Under the pieces are notes generated by a model that had not been told where the DNA came from, did no database searches, and saw nothing but the letters and a program-made list of their open reading frames with translations. A stretch of 64,000 nucleotides of DNA from Rheum nobile. Taxonomy: Eukaryota > Streptophyta > Magnoliopsida > Caryophyllales > Polygonaceae. The translations under genes were made by a program, and so were the position numbers. Positions within the stretch are counted from its first letter, which is position 1, and each line of letters begins with the position of its first letter. The DNA is taken from contig WOAB01000159.1 of the NCBI GenBank assembly GCA_027886185.1, forward strand, positions 2,976,001-3,040,000. The letters run 5' to 3'. Positions 11,281 to 21,990 of this stretch are shown here, in pieces.

Positions 11281-14200
11281 GTCAAGAGATTGTTGGTATC
11301 CAATGAAGGACCATCCATTCCTTCTCAAAGGGAGACAATCTTCCACACAAAGTGCCTTATCCATGGGAAGGTGTATAGTGTCATCAATGATGGGGCAGAA
11401 AGGTTCCACATCAAGACCACTCCTCATCAATAACCCTATATTCTCAATTGGTTAAATGCAACCATGCCCCTCTTAAGAACAAGTCAAGATCCAATTCGCC
11501 ATTGGGGGATACAAGGATGATATGTTGTGTGATGTGCTACCCATGACCGCTTGCCACCTCATACTTGGACGACCATGGCAGTATGACCGAGGAGTGATCC
11601 ACCAAGGGATCACTAATGAGTACTCCTTTCACATGGACGGAAAATGGTTTATACTACACCCTATGGCGCCACACAAAATCATGATGGATCACGTTACTAG
11701 AGAACAAAGAAGGAAGAAAAAAGAGAAAGACGAGAAGCGGAAAATGGCCATAGGTTACAACTCAGGCGCTAGTAGTCACATGCTTCTAGCGAAGGCTAAG
11801 GAGGTGGAGCACGCCATTCAGGGAAGTAGAGTTTGTTTCCTTTTAATTCCCATATATAACATATTTACTTGTAGTGAATTGAGTGGCCTACCCCCTTCTA
11901 TTGCTCACTTATTGCAGGTTTTCCAAGAGTTGTTTCAAGACGACGTCCCTAATGGACTTCCACCCATTTGGGGCATTGAGCAGCAAATCGACTTCGTTTC
12001 AGGAGCAACCTTGCCAAACAGAGCAGCCTATAGGACCAAGCCCGATAAGACCAAAGAACTTCAAAGGCATGTCCAAGAATTGATGGAAAAGGGCTATGTT
12101 AGAGAGAGCTTGAGTCCTTGTGGTGTACCCGTGATCCTAGTGCTCAAGAAGGATGGAAGCTGACGCATGTGTGTTGATTGTCGAGCCACCAACAACATCA
12201 CCATCAAGTATTGACACCCCATCCCAAGGTTGGACGACATGCTTGATGAACTACATGGGTCTAACATCTTTTCCAAGATCGACTTGAAGAGTGGATACCA
12301 TCAAATCTGAATGAAGGAAGGAGATGAATTGATGACCGCCTTCAAAACCAAATATGGACTATACGAATGGTTAGTAATGCCCTTTGGACTCACTAATGCA
12401 CCTAGTACATTCATGCGCTTAATGAACCATGTCCTTAGAGCATTCCTTGGAAGGTTTGTAGTTGTTTACTTTGATGACATACTAATTTACAGCCGGTCAT
12501 TGGAAGAACACGTTGAGCATCTTAGACAAGTGCCGTCCGTAGGAAAGAAAAACTCTATGCTAACTTTAAGTGTCATTTTTGCTCGAACCATGTTGTGTTT
12601 CTTGGAATTGTTGTGTGTAAAACAAGGCTGAAGGTTGATGAAGAAAAGTTTAAGGCCATCAAAGAGTGGCCGACACCCACCACAATGACACAAGTAAGGA
12701 GCTTCTTGGACTTGTCGGCTTCTACCGCAAATTTGTGAAAGATTTCAGCACCATTTCTACCCCTTTAACCGAACTCACCAAGAAGATCGTGACCTTCTAT
12801 TGGGGTGAAGAGCAAGAACAAGCATTCCAAGTGCTTAAAGACAAGCTGACACACGCACCATTGCTAGTACTCCCTGATTTTACCAAGATTTTTGAGATAG
12901 AATGTGATGCATCTGGAATTGGATTAGGAGGAGTACTAATGCAAGGAGGCCGTCCTATAGCCTATTTTAGTGAAAAGTTGAGTGGGGCCGAATTAAATTA
13001 CCCCACTTATGACAAGGATTGTACGCTCTAGTAAGAGTGTTACAAACATGGCAACACTACCTCTTACCCAAGGAATTTGTCATCCATTCTGACCATGAAG
13101 CCCTCAAGTTTCTCAAGCGACAAAGCAAGCTAAACAAGATACATGCCAAGTGGGTAGAGTTCATTGAAGCCTTTCCTTATGTCATCAAGCACGACAAAGG
13201 AAAATACAACATTGTGACGGATGCCCTATCCAGAGGGTACGCATTCATAACTTCCTTAGATGCAAATATGCTTGATTTTTCTCTCATGCGTGAACTATAT
13301 GATCAAGATCCAGATTGTAGGGAAATGTTTCATACATGCCACCATAAGGGCATCCAAGATCAGTTTTACATTAATGATGGCTATCTTTTTAAGAGAACTA
13401 AGTTATGTGTGCCTCAAAGCTCTATCCGTAAACTATTTGTACAAGAAGCACATGAAGGAGGGTTAATGGGGCATTTTGGAGTGACTAAGACTTAAGCAAC
13501 CCTAAAGGAACATTTCCATTAGCCACAAATGCATAGTGAAGTAGTTAAGTTTTGTGCCTCTTGTGTGGTCTATTTAGGAGCAAAATAAAAACTCAATCCA
13601 CATGGCTTATACACTCCCTTACCTATACGTAGTGGACATTGGGAAGACATATCTATGTACTTTGTGATGGGGTTACCTACGTCTAAGAGAGGGAGGGACT
13701 CTATATTTGTGGTAGTTGATAGATTCTCTAAGATGACACATTTCATTGCTTGTCATAAGACCGATAATGCGTCACACATTGATGATTTGTTCTTTGATGA
13801 AATTGTTAGATTACATGGGGTACCTAAGACCATTGTGCCGGATAGGGATGCTAAGTTTCTTAGTTACTTTTGGAAGACTCTTTGGGCTAAAATGGGTATT
13901 AAACTCATTTTCTCCATATCATGCCACCCACAAACTGATGGACAAACAGAAGTTGTAAATAGAACTCTTGGTGCTTTACTACGTTCCTTGTTGAGTACTA
14001 ACTTGCATAGTGGGAAGAATGTATTTCCTTCATTGAGTTTGCCTACAATCAAACGGTGCACTCCGCTACCCGAAAGTCACCATTTGAAGTTGTCTATGAG
14101 TGAAATCCTATCACACCTTTGGACATGGTCCCGTATACAATCAAGAACCGAGAGATCTAAGAAGAAGTCGACCATGCCAAGAACATTTAGGACATGTATG

Positions 14201-14691
14201 AAGAAACCAAGAAGAGGTTAGAGGCACGAACAAAACAATATGTGAAACAAGCTAACAAAGGAAGACAAGAAGTAATCTTTGAGCCCAGAAATTTGGTATG
14301 GATACATCTCCAAAAGGAACATTTCCCACACCAACGTAACTCCAAGCTGAAACCAAGAGGAGATGGACCCTTTCAAGTCTTAATAAGAATCAACAACAAC
14401 GCCTATCAAGTTGATCTACCAGGTGAGTATGGGGTTCATGATGTGTTTAATGTAGATGACTTAACTCCTTTTATTGTAGATGACGAGGACGTGGACTTTG
14501 GAGAAGGTTCAAGGTCAAATCATTTTCAAGAGAAGGAGGATGATGTGATCATGCCTGTGTCACATCAAGATCTAGAAGAGCTAACACCAAAGGAAGCACC
14601 ATCAAGACCAACTATGCGTTCGGTCACACGCACAGCCACACAAAAGCAAGTCAAACCAGCTAGAGCTATCACTTGTGCACGAGCTCTATAA
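11281..14691 (+). pseudogene. Gypsy-1 pol (protease, RT, RNase H, integrase), degraded
   Basis: Domains in order: protease remnant (11335-11660, active-site Asp context VINDGAE), reverse transcriptase (about 12040-12640, with intact YFDDIL near 12470), RNase H (about 12880-13240), integrase (about 13440-14250) and a C-terminal module (14260-14691). TGA codons interrupt the RT at 12161 (a Trp in gypsy-2), 12212 and 12309. Further TAA/TAG codons lie at 13493-13590, and frameshifts near 12530, 12640, 13020 and 14020. The integrase catalytic Asp is Tyr at 13658-13660 (MYFVMGLP where MDF is usual), while the second Asp (PDRDAKF) and the Glu (TDGQTEV) remain. The frame continues 151 bases into the 3' LTR. 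It cannot make functional enzymes. Confidence 0.85.
14528..14540 (+). other. Gypsy-1 polypurine tract
   Basis: AAGAGAAGGAGGA lies immediately before the TGATG start of the 3' LTR, the expected plus-strand primer. It is also inside the pol reading frame. Confidence 0.75.
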
Positions 14692-15537
14692 TTACTTCTA
14701 GATATCGAAGACCATCTTTGGAACCAGGGAGTGCCGAATCAAGAGGAGGTCAAACTAGTGATGATGATCCGCGTAGCGCCAACCTCCACACAACTGACTT
14801 CGACCTTGAGTGCCAATGATGTATATCCCCAATATATGGACATTAAAGGACTCCCACCAAGTTTGGGAGCAATTGAAGAAGAAGTGTCAGGAGGAATCCA
14901 CAAGGAAGAAGATGCGGCCGCACCGGCGTCGATGTCTAAGACTGTCCAAAGGCACAATTCCGATTACTTCGTGCGTTTGGGCTGATCTTTGGATATGTGA
15001 AAGGTTTTGGGCTTATTTAGCTCGTGTCCGATTTTTAGGTCCATTGGAGTTATGAGGAGGTAGTTAGGACCGTTAAGAACCTAGAGGATTAGGGTTTCAG
15101 GAGAACATTTGACTATTTAAGTATTTCGTTGTTTCAATTCTTAGGCAGCTTTTGATTATATTGAATTCCTACATTTTGGCATTGACCATCATTAATCTTG
15201 AGCTCTTTGTTCTTTGAGTGTTAGAATCTTGGTGCGTCATATCCAAGTTTCTTATACTTGTGTGTTTTGGTGCGTAATATCCAAAGCAAGGTAATTAGGC
15301 TAGGGTGAGTAGTTTCCCTAGTTTCAATTATCATCTTCTTGAATCTCTCGGTGAGTCATATCCAACAAAGGATAGTTGTCTATCCTCTTTTCATTTCTTG
15401 CATTCTTTAAACACAAAACCCCCCAAAAGAACCATTCTTGCACGTGTCTTGTTCTCCAAGCAAGAAGTCTCAAGAACGCAGCCTTGCAAGTGACTTATCC
15501 TCGAACCTGAGCGCAAATCCTTAAGGGAATCACATCA
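14541..15537 (+). repeat. 3' LTR of gypsy-1
   Basis: 997 bp, starts TGATGTGATC and ends AATCACATCA, followed by the target copy ACTAG. It is clearly homologous to 8769-9784 but with many substitutions and small indels, so the insertion is not recent. Confidence 0.9.
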
Positions 15538-15542
15538 ACTAG

Positions 15543-17090
15543 AGTTGAGGATGTTAGTTTTAGTGGGGGTGTGTGGCTCTTTTGGAACGATAGTTCTTTG
15601 AGTTTGCAAATTGTATCCAAAAGAAAAAAAGTATTCATGTTGTTGTTGACACAAAGGAGTTATCCCATCTTATCGTAGTTTAAGCTCCACCAGTTGCGCA
15701 TCGCCGACAAGTATTCAGGGATGATCTCGAACAAGAAATCTAGAATGTTGATGCTCATTTATTTGTTGGTGGGGACTTCAATTGCATAATTGGAACCGTG
15801 CACCACCTTGAATGAACTAAAACAAGATCTTCTTAGGTGGAATAAGGAAGTGTTCGGTAACATTCATATCCGCAAATCTAAACTAGTAGCTCAACTTGAA
15901 GAAACCCATATGAAGCTTGAGAGGAGCATTATTGTTGATCTACTAGTATTCTAAAAAACATTGCGGGATGAATTGGATTGCACTATTGTGCAAGAGGAAG
16001 CGCTTTGGTTCCAGAAATCTCGAGAAGATTGGATTGAGCTTGGTGATCGCAACACCACTTTCATTCATATGAGCGCAATCATCCGTTGTCGCCGCAACAA
16101 AATCACGGCCTTTAAAGACTCGGCATGTGATTGGATCCTAGAAAATTATGGAATGGAGAAGTTTGTTGTCCATTTCTAAGAAGATCTATACACTCTTCAT
16201 GAGGCCGGGAGACCCACTATTGAATTCAATGTTAGTGGAATTCCCTCATTTTCTAATGAGGACATCAGCAACCTGTGTTTTCCATTGGAAGATAGTGAGG
16301 TGCACCTCGCCCTTAAGCATATGAATTCCTACAAGGCCCCCGGAATTGACGGATTTCAACCATTTTTTTACAAAACTTGCTGGAGTAAGGTGGGCAATTC
16401 GGTTTGCTCTTTCGTCCGAAAGTTCTTCTCAACTGCCAAGCTCCCCGATGGAGTTAACACTACGTTGATCTCTCTAATTGGTAAAGTGGCATCTCTAAAA
16501 AAATTTACTCAATTCCTTCCAATTGGCCTTTGTAATATCCTCTATAAGCTAGCAACACAAGTGCTTGCAAGTAGATTATAACCGGTGCTCAACAAGTTGA
16601 TCGGGCTGGCACAAAGTAGCTTCTTTCCCGGGACAACTATCAGAGACAATATTGTGCGGTTATAAGAGGTAGTTCATTCCAATAAAGAATAGAGTAACGA
16701 GAAAATATGGATGTTGTTGAAGTTGGATCTTGAAAAGGCGTTCGATAGGCTTATGTGGGATTTTATCCTCGATACTCTCCGTAATGTTGGGCTTATGGAT
16801 CAGTGGATGAATTGGATTGAAGCGTGTATCACAACTGCATCTATGATATTGTTATAGAATGGTGAAGTGACAAAAATGTTCACTCCTCCGTGTGGCATTT
16901 GACAAGGAAACCCAATGTCTTCATATCTTTACATCCTATGTATAGAGAGATTGAGTCACCTTAGTAAAAGAGAGATGGAAAAGGGTTGCTAGAAACCTAT
17001 ATCCTTATGTCGGGGCTCCCCGAAGCTATCCCACCTATTTTTTGCGGATGACATTATCCTCATGGCAGAGGCCTCCACAAATCAGTTGAG
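15543..17090 (+). pseudogene. LINE ORF2, rest of endonuclease and reverse transcriptase
   Basis: This continues the LINE after gypsy-1. The first 250 bases are the endonuclease middle and end (SGGVWLFWN). From about 15820 the linker and RT domain follow, with the hallmarks DRNTTFIH, NSYKAPGIDGFQPFFYK, LPIGLCNILYKLATQVLASRL, LDLEKAFDRLMWDFI, PCGI-QGNPMSSYL and the catalytic FADDIILMAEAS at 17041-17075. Stops occur at 15952, 16177, 16579, 16663 and other places, plus TGA where Arg is expected before QGNP. The reading frame is cut at 17091 by an LTR-like sequence; the thumb, zf-RVT and RNase H portions are missing from this window. Confidence 0.8.
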
Positions 17091-18890
17091 TGTAATATCC
17101 CACTTAATTTAGAAGGGCAATATGGTAATTTTATTTTGATAATAATAAAAGTCATGAAGTTTGTTTTATTCTTTATAGAGGTGTAATTTAAATTTTCCTT
17201 AACTTGAGTTCAAAAATTATGTTAAGATAATTTTTGTACAAATTATCAAATGGGTTATAATAGTATAGTGTAAATAAATAAGTATAACCATGAATGTAGT
17301 TTTGGAATTTTAAGTGTTATAATAAAGGTAATAGGATTTATTATGTTTATTCCATGTAGGGATAAAATAATTCTTAACCTAAGTATGTTGTCTCTTTAAC
17401 TCATGAATTATTTAAATTATGTTAACCTTATGTTACTATTAATTTAAATAAAATTATCAGTTTAACTTTAATTATTTAAATTAAGATTAACAATATGTTA
17501 ATTATGATTTAAAAAATGGTTAAGTTTATAAAAAAGGTGACATAAGCTTAAGTTTAACCTAAGTTAATTTTTCTTTCATCATAAATTTGGGTTAAAATAA
17601 AAATATAAACTTAGGATATTATTATAAATAAGTTTGGGTAAATTTTGTAATTTTTAAAAATTAAATTAAGGACATTTTTTCCACAACTTAAAAAGTTGGG
17701 CAAAATGTGCAAATAAGGCAAAAAAGGGGGAGGCCTATAATAACCCTCATTTGTAGGAAGGGTATTTATGTAATTTCTCAATTCTATTTCTAATAAAGGA
17801 ATTTTGGCATTTGTTTCATTATTCCAAAAAGGGAAATAAAATAGAGATCCTTAACTTAAGGTGTTACAACTTTAAGTGGTGAACTATTCAAATTTATTCT
17901 AACATGGTGTTTTTTTAAATTTAAATAAAACTTATCAATTGTTAACCTACAATGCTTGAATCAAATTAACAAAGTGTTAAAAATGGGTTAAGTATAGTTA
18001 AAATTATAAGAAAGGGTAACTTAAGCATTATTTTAACCTAAGTTAATTTCTCTAAATATTAATTTTGGGTTTAAATAATATTAGAAACTTAGAATTATAA
18101 AATAAATTTGTTAGGGTAATATTTGTAATTTTTGAAAAGTTATTCAAGGGCATTATTTCCACAGCTTGGAAAGTTGGGAAAATATTGCAATCATCTCTTC
18201 AAACAGCCCAAGCACCTCGGCCAACCTCAACAATGGCGGTCTGGGCCCGATTTCGGCCCCGTTTTCGCCTCGTTTCCTTCGACTAAATCATGGGATTTGT
18301 AGAGGAGATCAAGATGCACAAGGTCTTTGTGGAATCAGAAAGAATAGGCCAAGGATAAGATCGAATTTGTTCATAGAAGGCAAGTATGATATCCGAAAAC
18401 GCGTTTTGGTAAATCGTTAAAATCAAGGCCAAATCAAGATCGTTTCCATCCACATTTTATACGATTACGAAGATCTTTCCAAGATATTTCCAACCCTCAT
18501 AAATATGGATTCAACCATTGAAGTTTCCGCATCCAATTTTGCGTTCGAAGTCACGAGCCCTAAAAACCCCGCTGCCTCTGTTGTCGTTCGATTTCCGGCC
18601 ACCACCGAGCTCCTACGCCCCAATTGCCGCCACCACCGGTTGAGCCTCGGAGCCACCTTCAAAAGCCCTCTTTCCCCGACACCGGACCTTCACCGTAGAG
18701 CCCCAATTTTGGCCTTGAACCACCGGTGCCGCCGCGACCGATTTGGGGGAAATCGATTGGGTTCGATTTTGCTTTCTTTTATTTATTATTTTTATTTGGC
18801 TTAATCTTGATTAATTAATTAATCTAGATTACTGAGAAATTAGTTGAGATTAATTTAAATTCATAAATATTAAAATTAAATTAAATATAA
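17091..18890 (+). mobile_element. LTR-like fragment starting TGTAATATCCC, with internal duplication
   Basis: The LINE is interrupted exactly where TGTAATATCCCAC begins, a start typical of long LTRs of plant gypsy elements. Two diverged tandem copies of a unit of about 300 bp lie inside (about 17411-17710 and 17881-18180), recognisable by the shared CCTAAGTTAATTT and TTTCCACA-CTT-AAAGTTGGG segments. From 18190 the composition becomes GC-rich (18230-18740), as in the transcribed part of such LTRs. I cannot find the matching TTACA end, primer site or partner LTR, so it is a fragment and its right edge is uncertain. Confidence 0.5.
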
Positions 18891-19092
18891 TCTGTGAAGC
18901 ACGGACACAGATACGGGATACGGAAACGGCAGGACACGGGGAAACGACAAACCTAAAAAATAGAGAATTAGGACACGGCAGGACACAGGAGTATAAATTA
19001 AATTATATATCATTTTAAAGCTATTGTAAAGAGGAATATATTGACATTAATAGTAGATAATAATATCCAATGACATAAAAAAGGTTAGTATT
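18891..19092. repeat. GGACACGG-rich segment
   Basis: A short segment with several copies of GGACACGG/GGACACAG in about 80 bp, then AT-rich DNA up to the gypsy-2 LTR. No gene. Confidence 0.4.
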
Positions 19093-19859
19093 TGATGCGA
19101 TCCTACCCACCATGACTTCCACAGAAGAAGAGAAAGCTATGAGCATTCGCTCAGAAGGGCCAATAACAAGATCGCATGCCAAAGCCATCGCCAACGCGAC
19201 ACAGTCATTGATTGTGCGCGTCGTCGCTAGCCAAGGGACGCAAGAGACCGCGTTCTCCCTCAAGCGCCTTCAGCCAATCCCAGAGAACGCGTTCTATGTC
19301 AAGATCCTCTCCACCATCAGTTGAACGCGATCTTTGAATTGTTTTGTCATTTCTGAAACATTAGTATTTTAGTTATTTCCTTTTGGGGCGTGTGTTCCAC
19401 GCGTGTCACGTGGGACAACCCATTAAGTGAGACTCGGCCCATCCGAGTCCCGCTATCTCTTATAAAAGGTCAACTCGACCTTCTGTACTAGGTTACGTTC
19501 ATTTTTAATCAAAGCCTGAGTCTCGAGAGCTAATTGCGTCCTCCCCTTTGATCGAACGTCAAACCCTAATCTTCCTTCTCATCTCCATTCCTCCGCCGCC
19601 GACGCTACGGCCAATCACTCGATTTACTCGAGTCTATCCCCTCCGCCACCGATGCTATGGCCAATCACTCGATCTACTCGAGTCTATCCCCTCCGCTGCC
19701 GATGCTACGGCTTCGCTCGTCTCTTGAGCCACTACCATCATCGCGCTCGCTTACTCACACGAGGCAACAACACCGCATTCCACCCCTTCAATCTCAAAAC
19801 CAACACACGCGACTCACCACCAAGATCTTGATCCGACATCCACAGGCAGGAACGCATCA
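19093..19859 (+). repeat. 5' LTR of gypsy-2
   Basis: 767 bp from TGATGCGATC to ACGCATCA (7-bp terminal inverted match). The first 230 bases still read as the end of the gag-pol frame (EGPITRS, TQSLIVRVVASQG), as in the 3' copy. An approximately 40-bp direct repeat occurs at about 19595-19700. Confidence 0.9.
19461..19467 (+). promoter_or_regulatory. Putative TATA box of gypsy-2 5' LTR
   Basis: TATAAAA in the middle of the LTR, about 60 bp after a GGCCCATCCGAG box. The 3' LTR is cut before this point, so only the 5' copy could drive transcription. Confidence 0.5.
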
Positions 19860-19861
19860 AC

Positions 19862-19874
19862 TGGCATCAGAGCC
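19862..19874 (+). other. Gypsy-2 primer binding site (tRNA-iMet type)
   Basis: TGGCATCAGAGCC follows the LTR after two bases and matches the plant initiator tRNA-Met primer site except for one base. Confidence 0.85.
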
Positions 19875-19876
19875 TT

Positions 19877-20667
19877 TGATCTTGTAAGTCGCTTGTCAAG
19901 TCTCATTTGTTCACAATTTTTCTTCTCCCTCATCTTGCTTCCGCGATTGTCACAATTTTTTTTTCTTCCATGCTAGTCCATTCGGTTTCCACAAGAGAAT
20001 CTCTTGGCCGATTAATTGCTTGACCCTCGCGAAAATTGTGTGATTTGCTCGCATCAAATCTTCTGAAATTAATTGCTTAATTTGCTTAATTGATTCCGTG
20101 AATTTCGCATGCCATAAATGTCATATCTTCTTGTTGATTGACCGTCATAAATATGAATCAATCTTCTCTCTCCTCTCATGCGATTTTCGTGATTTATTTC
20201 CTTAGTTACCAAGCCGTTTTATTTTCCTTTTTAAGTGTGTCAATCTTATACGATATCAATCAAAAGTCAAAGACTAAGATTCGGATTTGAAATTCAAATT
20301 TCAAAAGTCAAGTCGCATTTCAAAAAAAAAAAAAGATGAGACTTATTATTAAAAAAAAAGAAAAGAAGGAAAGCCTAAATAAGGCAACCTTCTTCCACCT
20401 CCGGCTTGGCTCATCTTCTCTACCCTTCCACCGTCTAGGTTAACACCTTGAAGGTTGGTTCTTGTGTGTTTGTGTGTTTACGTAAGAGGTTAAGACTTTA
20501 ATCAATTGGTTTCGTTTGGTTTTATGCTTGCATATCACACTTGTTTTGTGTTTTGCCTAAGCCGCCCTCACTGCCAAAAGACCGTGCCTTCCTACGTGAA
20601 CATTTGTGTCTTGATATGTGCTTGCTTTTTCTTTGGGTTGTGTTGTCTTTTGTTCGTTTTTACTTGG
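19877..20667 (+). other. Gypsy-2 leader
   Basis: About 0.8 kb of untranslated leader with A-rich runs (20318-20370). The gag frame is open from about 20506, but the first plausible ATG codons are at 20668 and 20695. Confidence 0.5.
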
Positions 20668-21990
20668 ATGTCTGGTCAAATTATGATAGGAAACATGACG
20701 GCCCCTATTCATCCAAGTGGTGCGAACGAGAACGCGCCAAATCCAACCTTGGTGACACAACCAGACCAACAGAATGAAGATCCCATTATGGAGCTCTCCG
20801 CGGAGAAACACGAGATACAAGAACTTAGGCGCCAAGTTGCCCAATTGCAGGCCATGCAACGCGCTGCTCCGGCCCAACCCACACCAACTTTGATGGTCCC
20901 TATGGACACCCTGGGCGCACCGCGTCACACTGAAGACGGGCCAAGTCAACAACGAGTGGACAAGGGCAAAGGAGTCATGCCCTCTACCTCAAACTTGCAA
21001 CCGTGACTTCACATAATCCAATCAGTGATCGAAAGCCGCCAAGGCTATGTGTCGCATCGCGAACGCTACGCACCGCGAGCAACACCTACCGGCTATGACA
21101 GCGGCTCCGACCGCGATGCAGATTCCCCTGGTGAGTACTCTAAACCCTTTGACTTCAATGACAAGTATGAAGCCAGAGGAACAAGACGCCGCCGCGAGAC
21201 TGCTTCAACATCTCTTGCCGGCCACGCACGAAGAGACGAACGCGAGTCAGGTCTGCCGCGTCGATCCTATCGCGCCCCAGACGTTGAGCCGCGTCAGCAT
21301 TGCCATGATCACACTCCAGTTCCATTCGACATCAACGTCGCCATGCACGGCCATCAAAGCGCGCGCACTCCGTGTTATGGCTCCGATGGCTATGGATCGA
21401 CGACGCCGACTGTCCATGATGACTTCCATGAGTTCGATGACGAGGAGATGGAGGACGCATGGCTCATCAATCCAGGCTCCTTCCATCCTTCACTTGGTGA
21501 TCCCATTGAACTCCAAGATAGGCCAGCGGACTGGATTCCACCTCCACTCCTGCCAGTAGGACAACAACATCGCGTTCCCGATGACAATACGCGTGCCCCT
21601 CGTGGCCAACACCACGAGGACATGGCGCGTGACTTTTGTCGCCAACACGATGCCCCTGTTCAATGCCGACGACAAGGTCGCCGTCCTCATCGCCATCTCG
21701 AAGCTGCCCCACGTACTTATGCGCCACCACCCGCTCAACACACACCAAGGCTTAGCCGCCATGAGGTAAAAGTTAAAATTGAGCATTTGTTTGGCGAATA
21801 TGACCCCACTGTGTTTCTTGAGTGGGTGCAGGCTACAGAGTATACCTTGCGATATTGTCGCGTACCCACAGAGGAGCATATTGACGCGGTAACGCTACAT
21901 TTCAGAGGTGCTGCATGCGTTTGGTACCACAGGTTCGTGGACGATCGCGTTCGTCGACACCTTGCTCCCATCACGGAGTGACACCAACTC
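20668..21990 (+). pseudogene. Gypsy-2 gag, N-terminal and capsid part, two nonsense codons
   Basis: Gag would form the cytoplasmic virus-like particle. From ATG 20668 (alternative 20695) the frame has a coiled-coil segment (EKHEIQELRRQVAQLQAMQ), a long Arg/Asp-rich region, then the capsid-type Retrotrans_gag domain from about 21765 (VKIEHLFGEYDPTVFLEWVQ, FRGAACVWYHRF). TGA codons at 21004-21006 and 21979-21981 interrupt it; both lie in the same frame as the downstream 1019-codon frame. The second replaces the Trp usually found in the ITxW motif of this domain, so TGG to TGA is likely. Confidence 0.8.

Larger units (their letters stand above)
8769..15537 (+). mobile_element. Gypsy-1: Ty3/gypsy LTR retrotransposon, complete but defective
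   Basis: A full-length element of 6769 bp with two LTRs, a 5-bp target duplication ACTAG (8764-8768 and 15538-15542), a tRNA-Met type primer site and a polypurine tract. It inserted into the LINE. The gag region is largely lost and pol has many stops and frameshifts, so it is not autonomous. The integrase end lacks a classical chromodomain and runs into the 3' LTR past an FQEKEDD box, which resembles plant centromeric (CRM) chromoviruses; this clade assignment is inference. Confidence 0.9.

Noticed and set aside
18166..18804. Two frames of 84 and 99 codons
   Set aside because: GC-rich part of an LTR-like fragment; no domain and no splice support.
21047..21886. Several frames on both strands over gypsy-2 gag
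   Set aside because: GC-rich, stop-poor shadows of the gag frame, which alone connects to the capsid and protease motifs.
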